A stretch of 21,614 nucleotides of DNA, taken from positions 1 to 21,614 of IMG/VR virus record IMGVR_UViG_3300024273_001186; one strand, given 5' to 3'. Under the pieces are notes generated by a model that had not been told where the DNA came from, searched no databases, and saw only the letters and a program-made list of their open reading frames with translations. Positions 7,920 to 17,200 of this stretch are shown here, in pieces. Origin of the DNA: a virus. Position 1 is the stretch's first letter. Each line of letters begins with the position of its first letter. Position numbers and translations under genes: made by a program.

Positions 7920-10216
7920 TGTCAGAAATAGAAAAGAATATAGCATTTAAAATTGCCCAGCAATTTCCAGCTTATTATAGAGAAAATGGCCCAGAACTAG
8001 TTAAGCTAGTTGAAGAATATTATAGATTCATGGAAACTGAGTCTAATCAAAGCGTATACAATGCAAGAAGAATGTTTGAATACCGAGATATTGCCACTAC
8101 TCTTTCTAGTATGATTATATTCTTTCAAAAGAAATATCTAGTAGATCTTCCGCTTTTAGATGATTCAACTGTAAGATTTATTATTAAAAATATTTTAGAT
8201 CTTTACAGAAGAAAAGGATCTGAAGCAGGAGTTGTACTGTTCTTTAGAATGTTTTATCAAGAAGATGTTGAAATAAGATATCCTGCAAAATATATTTTAA
8301 AGCCTTCTGATTCTTCTTGGCAAACCGGAACATATTTACAATTATTTCCAAACAACAATATATTTTATGCTAATGACGGAATTACATATTACACGTATAA
8401 AGACTTGATCAGTAGAGACATTTATGGATCTATTTCAAAAGCAAAAGCTATTGTAGATAAAATTAACTTTATCTTATTAAATAAAACACTTACGCCTATT
8501 ATCTATATTACTGCTGTAAAAGGTCAATTTATTAAATACGATGATATGATTTCTAGAATTGACGGAAGTGATATATCATTTGGAAAGTTAAATGGATCTG
8601 CTTCTAGTATAGAAATAGATCTTTTGTATGGCGGAACTACTGGAAATAAACCCGGAGATGTTTTCACCTTATTAAGTGAAAAAGCTGGTGTTGGCGGTGT
8701 AGCAGTTGTTACTGAAACTCAAGACGAATTTACTGGAACTGTAACATATGAAGTTACTGATGGCGGCTTTGGTTACACAATACCAAACACAAAACTTCTT
8801 GTTTCAAATCAGTCTGTTGTTTTAGATAACCCAGACTTTTCTTTTGTTCTTTTAGAAACTTTAAGAGATAGTGCTGGAAACGAAGGTATTGTTACAGGCC
8901 AAAATTCTAGCGCAGTTGGCGTAAGAATGAATGATGGAGAAGAATTTAATATTTCTAGACCCATTTCAACTATTGATAGAGATGTTAATGTTACATTTAC
9001 TCGATATATTGCAGGGCCAAATCCTACTGGGCAAATTTTTACTATTTCATCTAAAAATGGCTCATCACCCGGTCTTTTATTACCAGAAAATGGCAATGCA
9101 AATACCGACGTACAAGTTTCAACATTAACAAATATAGAAAATATATCTCTTATCACTGATGTTATTCAAGGTTATCTTGACGTAAGTATCAATGCTGCAA
9201 ATTATAATGATCCGCCTGCTACTCAGCCAATGTCTGGTGTTACAGATCCTGTTACTATTGCAACGGTTTTAGAAGACGCTTTTGACTTAACACCGTTTGA
9301 TATCGGCACGATTGTTTCGTTTAAAAATACTAGCCCTGGTTTAGATTATCAATCTGACGTATTTTCTTTAGCTAGAGATGACGTAATGACTGCCTTTGAA
9401 AGATTTAATCAGTATCTTCTTATTCAAGATTATAGCGCGTCGTTTTCTGTAGGTGATACGGTTACACAGCCAGACAGAAATGTTTCTGGTGTAATAGTTG
9501 GAATTGATAATGATAACAACTTTATTAACGTTAGACCTTATAATTATTACGGCTTTAAAAGTGGGTTTGATATAGTCCACAAAGGAAACGCGTATGGTGT
9601 TTTATCAGTAGAAAGAGATTACTCATCTGAAAAATTTGGCGAAAACGCTGATATAAAATCTACAACACAATTTTCTACTGGAAGAATTTCAGCAGCGATC
9701 ATATCTAACTCTGGCTTTGGATATGTAGATGGTGAAACAGTTTTCTTAGTAAATGAAGCTGGCGAAATACAAGCTAGAGCTATTTTAAGAGCAAATTCAC
9801 AAGGTATTACTGCTGGTTTCTGGGGAAGTTTAAATTCTCACATCAATGGTTACACTAAAACTCTTGCTGGTGACGGTGTTGATGTGTATTTCGATGGTAA
9901 AACTAGAATTCAGGATAGTGATTACTATCAAGAATATTCATATGAAATTAGATCTACTATTGATACTCTCCAGTACGAAGATACTTTAAAGAAAAACGTT
10001 CACTTAGCTGGTACTAAAATGTTTGGTGAATTTGTGTATTCTGCTAAAGAAGTAATTGGCGTAACAAACAAATTTTATAGAGCCATAAAAGAAGACAACA
10101 TTGTTGGCGGAGATCCAATTGTTGGGCCAAATCAAATAGCTACTCAGCAAACAGTTAGATCAGATAATAATATAAGAACTGTAGATGCAACAACATTTAC
10201 TGCCGACATAACTTAA
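7919..10216 (+). CDS. baseplate wedge protein, probable gp7 / P2 gpI-like
   Basis: This is a 765-residue protein. The first ~125 residues are helical (FPAYYRENGPELVKLVEEYY; YLVDLPLLDD) and end in LYRRKGSEAGVVLFFRMFYQ (about 98-117), followed by a short strand. That resembles the R-x-K-G-T-x-x-A helix of P2 gpI, the partner of J in (J)2-I wedge cores, whose T4 equivalent is gp7. The rest is beta-rich and carries repeated G-x-G-Y turns (DGGFGYTIPN near 280; NSGFGYVDGE near 598) between strands. T4 gp7 is about 1032 residues, so this form is shorter. Its place straight after gp6, overlapping by one base, supports the call. Direct identity to T4 gp7 is not visible by eye, so I leave the symbol blank. 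Confidence 0.68.
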   Translation: MSEIEKNIAFKIAQQFPAYYRENGPELVKLVEEYYRFMETESNQSVYNARRMFEYRDIATTLSSMIIFFQKKYLVDLPLLDDSTVRFIIKNILDLYRRKGSEAGVVLFFRMFYQEDVEIRYPAKYILKPSDSSWQTGTYLQLFPNNNIFYANDGITYYTYKDLISRDIYGSISKAKAIVDKINFILLNKTLTPIIYITAVKGQFIKYDDMISRIDGSDISFGKLNGSASSIEIDLLYGGTTGNKPGDVFTLLSEKAGVGGVAVVTETQDEFTGTVTYEVTDGGFGYTIPNTKLLVSNQSVVLDNPDFSFVLLETLRDSAGNEGIVTGQNSSAVGVRMNDGEEFNISRPISTIDRDVNVTFTRYIAGPNPTGQIFTISSKNGSSPGLLLPENGNANTDVQVSTLTNIENISLITDVIQGYLDVSINAANYNDPPATQPMSGVTDPVTIATVLEDAFDLTPFDIGTIVSFKNTSPGLDYQSDVFSLARDDVMTAFERFNQYLLIQDYSASFSVGDTVTQPDRNVSGVIVGIDNDNNFINVRPYNYYGFKSGFDIVHKGNAYGVLSVERDYSSEKFGENADIKSTTQFSTGRISAAIISNSGFGYVDGETVFLVNEAGEIQARAILRANSQGITAGFWGSLNSHINGYTKTLAGDGVDVYFDGKTRIQDSDYYQEYSYEIRSTIDTLQYEDTLKKNVHLAGTKMFGEFVYSAKEVIGVTNKFYRAIKEDNIVGGDPIVGPNQIATQQTVRSDNNIRTVDATTFTADIT

Positions 10217-10902
<686 letters not shown>

Positions 10903-10905
10903 TAA

Positions 10906-12567
10906 ATGCTTAGAGAGTGGATTGTTACTCTTCATAAAAGAGAAGACTTAGAAAGTTTCTATGAAGACATGGAAACTCCAGGCGGCAATTTGTTTATTCC
11001 AAATAGAGCTGTTGAAGTAGCTAATAAAAGACCAATTAGTCGTAACACTCACTACATGTTAACAAACGAGGAAGTTGAACTTTTAAGATCAGATGATAGA
11101 GTTTGGGGAATTGATTTAGTAGAACTTATTGAGTTAACTACAAGACCTCACTATACAATTACAAATGGTGGATTTGATAAAAGCACAACCGACGACGCTT
11201 CTGATATTAACTGGGGTTTACTAAGACATTCCGAAGAAACAAACAGAAATAATTGGGGTGCAAATGGTACATCTTTAGTAGTTGATGATTTATCTATTAC
11301 AGCTTCTGGAAAAAATGTTGACGTTGTTATCGTCGATGGTCATATAGATCCTAATCACCCAGAGTTTGCTACCAATTCAGACGGCACAGGTGGGACAAGA
11401 GTTCAGCAATTTAATTGGTTTTCTTTAACTAATACAGTAACAGGCGGGGCGAACGGAACGTACGTATACGCGCCTTACGTTGATGGCACCAATGCCGAAC
11501 GTACAGGCGACAATAATCATGGTTGCCACGTTGCTGGTACCGTTGCTGGAAACACTCAGGGCTGGGCTAGGGCCGCTAACATTTACAACATTAGTCCATA
11601 CAGTACTAATCCAAATACGCTCTCGAGCACCGCCATGTGGGACTACATACGACAATGGCACAACACTAAATCTGTTAATCCAGCAACCGGCAGACGCAAT
11701 CCAACAGTTACAAATAACAGTTATGGTTCTTCTATATTATCGAACTACACCGGCACCTATACTACGGGTGCCGTAACAAGAGTAAATTATCGTGGAGTTG
11801 ATTTTAATCCTGGCAGAGATTTAACTATTGCTGAATTGCAAGCTCGCGGGTTTTATGCTCCATCTTTAACTGCGTCAATTCCTAATTACTTTGCGTCCCG
11901 TGATGCTGATATGCAAGATGCTATTAATGATGGTATTATTATTGTTGCTTCAGCTGGTAACGATTATTGGAAAACAGTAAATAGTTCAGATCAAGACTAC
12001 GGTAACATTTATTATATGGTATATAACGGTACTAATTTTAATTGGTACTTAAATAGAGGAACTGGTTCTGGAGCTGGATACGCTCCGGTTATTAACGTTG
12101 GTGCAACTTCAAATGACATACTAGAAGACAAAGCTCCTTTTTCAAATTGCGGAAGCCAAGTAGATATTTTTGCAGCAGGGGAAGCAATTCAAAGCAGTAT
12201 ACACGCTGCAGTTGGTGATATTGCCGATCCAAGAAATACAAACTACAACTTTGATAAGTATCAAGGCACAAGCATGTCAAGCCCGCAAGTTGCAGGTGTT
12301 CTTGCTATATTAATTGAATCTTGGCCGAATATGACTCAAGCAGAAGCGCAATCATGGCTAATAAATAATGCATCTATAGATCAAATGCAAGACACTCAAA
12401 CTGATGATCCAATGGATACTAACAGTTTACAAGGCGCGCCAAATCTTTATCTAAGATGGATTAATCAAAGATCTATAATTGGCGAAGCTTTTCCACAAAG
12501 GAATTTTAAACCTAGACCAACTTCTGGAAGAGTTTATCCAAGACCGCGTATACGTAAGAGAGGCTGA
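10906..12567 (+). CDS. subtilisin-family (S8) serine protease with I9-like propeptide
   Basis: This 553-residue protein has a complete subtilase active site: Asp144 in VDVVIVDGHIDPNHPEF, His205 in NNHGCHVAGT, oxyanion Asn352 in IIIVASAGND and Ser456 in GTSMSSPQVAG. The first ~80 residues have the pattern of an inhibitor-I9 propeptide, starting EWIVTLHKREDLESF and ending VELLRSDDRVWGIDLVE, which normally folds and inhibits the protease until cleavage. There is no signal peptide or membrane segment, so export by the Sec route is unlikely. An insertion of about 60 residues (280-335) precedes the oxyanion region. The C-terminus is basic and proline-rich (RPTSGRVYPRPRIRKRG). It follows the small fibre gene by three bases and precedes the gp8 promoter. 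It may be packaged in the virion, process a structural protein, or act in the host; the sequence does not decide which. The stretch around the catalytic His is GC-richer than its surroundings. Confidence 0.92.
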   Translation: MLREWIVTLHKREDLESFYEDMETPGGNLFIPNRAVEVANKRPISRNTHYMLTNEEVELLRSDDRVWGIDLVELIELTTRPHYTITNGGFDKSTTDDASDINWGLLRHSEETNRNNWGANGTSLVVDDLSITASGKNVDVVIVDGHIDPNHPEFATNSDGTGGTRVQQFNWFSLTNTVTGGANGTYVYAPYVDGTNAERTGDNNHGCHVAGTVAGNTQGWARAANIYNISPYSTNPNTLSSTAMWDYIRQWHNTKSVNPATGRRNPTVTNNSYGSSILSNYTGTYTTGAVTRVNYRGVDFNPGRDLTIAELQARGFYAPSLTASIPNYFASRDADMQDAINDGIIIVASAGNDYWKTVNSSDQDYGNIYYMVYNGTNFNWYLNRGTGSGAGYAPVINVGATSNDILEDKAPFSNCGSQVDIFAAGEAIQSSIHAAVGDIADPRNTNYNFDKYQGTSMSSPQVAGVLAILIESWPNMTQAEAQSWLINNASIDQMQDTQTDDPMDTNSLQGAPNLYLRWINQRSIIGEAFPQRNFKPRPTSGRVYPRPRIRKRG

Positions 12568-12575
12568 AGTTTTTA

Positions 12576-12583
12576 TATAAATA
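12576..12583 (+). promoter_or_regulatory. T4-type late promoter (TATAAATA)
   Basis: An exact TATAAATA, the T4 late promoter -10 element read by the gp55 sigma factor with the sliding clamp, lies in the 38-base gap between the subtilase and gp8. Transcription would start roughly six bases after it, giving a leader of about 17 bases that includes the AGCAGGA site (12594-12600) before the ATG at 12606. No -35 element is expected for this class. It would make gp8 and the fibre genes a separate late unit. Confidence 0.7.
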
Positions 12584-12605
12584 TTAGAAAATAAGCAGGA
12601 TTGAA

Positions 12606-14258
12606 ATGACAAACGTACTTACTACAAAATTAAAAAACGACACAACTAGAATGTTCTATCAGGACATTCAAGATAACAACTATTACGTGTTTGTTTCTTC
12701 TGTTTCTTCAGATCCATTAACTCGAATTAGTGCGGTTAATTCCCAGTATAGCAAAAATTTGTTTTTAGAAAAAACTCTTTTTGGCAAAAAAGTATTTGAT
12801 ACTGATACGAAATTTATGATCAAGTATTATCCTTGGCAAAAAGATCAATTATATGTTCAGTACGATGATAAAATTAATCTCGAAGATAAAAGATTTTATG
12901 CAATTGTAGGACCAACCAATAACAACTCTGGAGATTACAGAGTTTATAAATGTTTATCTAATAACAATGGTTCTGTATCTTCAATCCCGCCAAATTACAA
13001 CCCAGTTACAGAAAATCAAATTTATAGAGTTGCTGATGGTTATGTTTGGAAATACTTGTACGTACTTACAGTTACTGAATTTGAAGCTTACAACGCTATC
13101 GGATATATTCCTCTTGTAGGAGATTTCGAAATAGATCCTTCTGCTAATTCTAATAACACAGTTTATGGATCAGAAATTAGTGATATACTTGTAGAAAATT
13201 ATATTGATAATACCGGTTATCCGTATGTAGAAGTTGGAATTATCGCAGGTTCCCCGGGAAATGATTCAACACTACTTGTAAGATCAGATGAACTGAACGA
13301 AATTTCAAACTACTATTCTGGAATGATAATTTACATTTATAATAGTGCCGCTGGAAGATCATACGTATATGAAATAGATACGTATGAATGGGATGCCGCG
13401 GCTGATCGTGGTAGATTAAAAGTTATTGGCAACCCAAAAGCCGATGGGGTTGTAATTAATAGCACATTCCAAATTCTTCCAAGAATTAAAGTATCTGGCG
13501 ACGGCGCAGGTGCTGTAGCTGTTCCAAGAATAAACAATGGTGTAATAGAAACAATACTTCTTATTGAACAAGGAAGCGGCTATAATAATATTACAGCAGA
13601 AGTAATAGATCCAATTTATGATTTTAATCCAGAAGATGTAAACACTGTAGACGTAAGAGCAGTATTAAGACCAGTACTTTCTCCAGTTGGCGGGCACAAT
13701 TATAATCTCATTGATGAAATGCATTGCCGCCATATCTTGCTTTACGGTTATATTACAGAAACTGACAATAATCAAATTGGAGCTACAAACACGTATTCAG
13801 TTGTTGGCGTAGTTAAAAATCCAGAATTCTTATATGCAAACACCGATATAATTCCGAGTGCTAATACACCAGACGTTTTTGATAATAGAATATCAGTTGT
13901 TACAGATGATTACACAAAAGTTGTTGTAAACTCTTTAGTAGTACAACGAAACTTAAATAACGAAGTAACATTTTCTGCCAAAGTTCATGAGATAGACGGT
14001 GCTGCCAATACAATATATCTTTCAGAATATACAGGTCCGTATTTAAATATTGGAAATAATGATACATCTTTAGATCCAAATCAGTATTTAGTTAACAGTA
14101 CAGGCCAGCTAATAATAATAAATACCCCAGTGGCTAATAGTATAATTGAATCACAATATAATCAAAGAACTGGTACAGTGTACTTTATGGATGATCTTTT
14201 TCCACTTACCAGATCTACGACTTCAAGAGAAGAATATAAGTTGGTTTTAGAATTTTAA
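12606..14258 (+). CDS. 8: baseplate wedge subunit, gp8-like
   Basis: This 550-residue protein matches gp8 of T4-like phages, a dimeric wedge protein that binds gp7 and gp10. The N-terminal half has the gp8 hallmarks: NNYYVFVSSV (about 24-33), an FGKKVFDTDTKFMI block, DYRVYKCLSNN (about 110-120) and DGYVWKYLYVL (about 145-155), the last two matching T4 WLVYRCLD and DGYVWEYLF. T4 gp8 has 334 residues; this one carries extra beta-rich sequence, including a GSGYNNITAEV turn (about 323) like those in the gp7-like protein. It ends with a strand-rich tail (REEYKLVLEF). A late promoter lies directly upstream, and the next gene begins 14 bases after its stop. Confidence 0.88.
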   Translation: MTNVLTTKLKNDTTRMFYQDIQDNNYYVFVSSVSSDPLTRISAVNSQYSKNLFLEKTLFGKKVFDTDTKFMIKYYPWQKDQLYVQYDDKINLEDKRFYAIVGPTNNNSGDYRVYKCLSNNNGSVSSIPPNYNPVTENQIYRVADGYVWKYLYVLTVTEFEAYNAIGYIPLVGDFEIDPSANSNNTVYGSEISDILVENYIDNTGYPYVEVGIIAGSPGNDSTLLVRSDELNEISNYYSGMIIYIYNSAAGRSYVYEIDTYEWDAAADRGRLKVIGNPKADGVVINSTFQILPRIKVSGDGAGAVAVPRINNGVIETILLIEQGSGYNNITAEVIDPIYDFNPEDVNTVDVRAVLRPVLSPVGGHNYNLIDEMHCRHILLYGYITETDNNQIGATNTYSVVGVVKNPEFLYANTDIIPSANTPDVFDNRISVVTDDYTKVVVNSLVVQRNLNNEVTFSAKVHEIDGAANTIYLSEYTGPYLNIGNNDTSLDPNQYLVNSTGQLIIINTPVANSIIESQYNQRTGTVYFMDDLFPLTRSTTSREEYKLVLEF

Positions 14259-14272
14259 GGAAACCCAGATAG

Positions 14273-17200
14273 ATGCCTATTAATACAGATCTAAATATTG
14301 CACCGTATTTTGATGATTTCAATGAAGAAAAGCAGTTTTATAAAATTCTGTTTAAGCCAGCGTATGCAGTGCAAGCAAGAGAGCTTACACAGTTGCAAAC
14401 TATTCTTCAAAATCAAATTGAGCAATTTGGTGATAATGTTTATCAAGAAGGTACCATTATTAAAGGATGCGCATTCACCAATTTGAGTGGTTTGCAATTC
14501 GTAAAGGTAATTAACGCAGATAATTTTGATGTATTATCATATATCAGTGGACCTTCTAGTGAAATAATTGCAGGTGTTACAACTGATATTGATGTTGTTT
14601 ATGAAATTGAAGGTGGATCTTCTGGACTTAAGGCGTCTATTGTTTACGCGGCACGCGGTTTTGAAACTCGCCCACCAGATCTTAATACTTTCTTTATCAA
14701 TTATCTTACTTCAAACGAAGCTGACCAAGATTACACTTTTATCCCGGGCGAATTGCTTACAATTAATCGTTACAAATACAATGGTTCTACTCTATACAGC
14801 ACAGAATTAAACGTCGCATCTATTAACGTAACTCTTCAAACAAACCCAACTGGTAGATCATTTGGTATTCAGTCTGCTTCCGGCGTTATATTTCAGAAAG
14901 GTCATTTCCTTTTTGCGAGTGAGCAAACATTAATAGTTTCTAAATATACCGATCAGCCAGATGATATTTCTGTTGGTTATACAGTTGCAGAAAGTTTAGT
15001 TACTGCTCTTCAAGATAATAGCTTATATGATAACGCAAACGGCTCGTCAAACGAAAACGCGCCTGGCGCAGATAGACTTAAACTTGTTCCAACTTTGGTT
15101 GCGATAAGCACAGTTATTGCTGACATTGATCCTAATTTCTTTACATTAATTCGTTATCAGAATGGTTCTGCTGTAGCTCTTAGAGATGTTACGCAGTTTA
15201 ATTCTATTGCCGAAGAAATGGCAAGAAGAACATATGAGGAATCTGGAAACTATATCGTTGATAGATTTAAAATGGACTTTGATCGCAGAGAAACTGTTCT
15301 GACAGCGTTAGTTGGTAAAGGCTCGGCATATGTAAAAGGTTACAGAGTAGAAAACGGTGGTAAAGTAGATTTTGCAATTGACCAAGTTTCTAGTACTGCA
15401 ATTGATCAAAATCAAGCTACAACTATAGATTACGGTTCATACGTAGATATTTTAGACGTAAGCGGTACAATAGGTTTAGGGTACGAGCAAGTAACGCTTC
15501 AAAATATTTCTTCTACTCCAGTCGGAACTGCGTTTGCTAGAAATATAACACCTACTAGATTGTATCTGTTCGGCGTAAATATGAACCTTGGATCTCTTAG
15601 CAGCGTAACACGAGTTGTTGGAACAAGCGGAGTGATTACAATTGCCGCTGGATCTACATTAAAAGATGTTAAGAAAGCCCCACTAATTTTTAGAACTGGA
15701 ACTTCATATTTAAAAGAAGTTACAGATCTTTCTGTACCAGTCAGAGCTCTAGAATCTGCAAGCGTAAATTCAAATGTGATTACTATTACCGCCGGTCCAA
15801 ATGAAGATTTTGGTTTAGATCAAAGCGATATACTCGTAGTTGACGCGTCAAACACTTATATTCCAGTGTTAAGCTCATCTACTTCTTTAAGCAATAGTGT
15901 TTTAACAATCAATTTAGATCCATCAGCAGGCGCGGATCCTACGGCTGCAGTATACTTTAACAAAAGAATTACAAGCGCTACTCCTTCAGATAAGATAGCA
16001 AAAGAACTTTATATTAAAGTCAACTTTACTTCTGCTACGTCAAACTACAGTTTAGGCTTCCCAGATGTATATAAAATTATAGATATTTATTCTGGTAACG
16101 CTACAACTGGAACGTATTACACTGACAGCTTTAAATTAAATGAAAATCACAAAGATCATTTTTATGATATTTCTTATATGGAATATATCCAAGGCAGACC
16201 GCTGCCTGCAAATGGCGTATTAACTATTAAAGTAGCAGTGTTTCAAGTTAACAGTTCGGTCACCGGCGATTTCTTTGCTATCAACAGTTATCCTATTGAT
16301 GACATTTCGGAAACACTACCAAGCGGAAAAATTCGTTCTTCTGACCTTGACGTGTACAAAGGAACAAACGGCGTAATTTACAATTTAAGAGAATCATTCG
16401 ATTTTAGACCATACGCTGATAAAGATCCTATTGCTAGTTATACACAAACCGTGGCGGCTGGGGCTGGAACTATTACAACACCGGTTGGCGGATATAACAT
16501 CGCGTTTAGCGGATCTAGCTATATAATTCCACCACTTAATTCTAATATTATATCTGATCTAGAATATTATCTATCTAGAATTGACGTTATAACAATGAGT
16601 TCGTACGGCAGTCTTTCACTAATTAAAGGTGAAGAAGCAGAACAGCCTGCTCCTGCTAGAGTAAGCGCTGATGAGTTAGTTGTAACTGAAATATTAATTC
16701 CAGGTTATCCAGCTCTAAGTCCAAAAGAAGCAGCAGACCAAGGAAAAAATCAGTGCGCAATTAGATTAATACCAAGAGGTGTTAAAAATTACACCATGCG
16801 CGACATTGAAAAGATTGAAAAAAGAATTGAAGGTTTAGAGTATTACATTAGTTTAAATCAACTTGAGCAAGAAGCTGAAAACTTATTAATCTTAGATGAA
16901 AACGGATTAACCAGATTTAAAAACGGTTACATCGTTGATCCAATGAATGATGCACTAATTGCAAATCTTAATGATCCAAATTACAAAGCAGCAATTCACT
17001 TTGATAAAAGTATTCTTACACCTGCACTAAACACATTTCCGCTAGATTTAAAATATAAATCTTCTTCAAGCGCGTCTATTTTTCCAAGCGTTGGATCTGC
17101 AGAAGTTGCTACTTTAAGCAGAAATTCGCATGTAAAATTACTTGGACAACCTTATGCTACTAATTACAGAAACTGCGTAAGCAACTTCTGGAAGTATGCT

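Noticed and set aside
8809-9156. 115-codon open frame on the - strand
   Set aside because: It is antisense to the gp7-like gene, has no recognised motif, and the whole window is transcribed on the + strand.
11425-11776. Overlapping open frames on both strands in the subtilase gene
   Set aside because: They coincide with the GC-richer patch, which removes stop codons by chance; the subtilase frame carries the catalytic His there.
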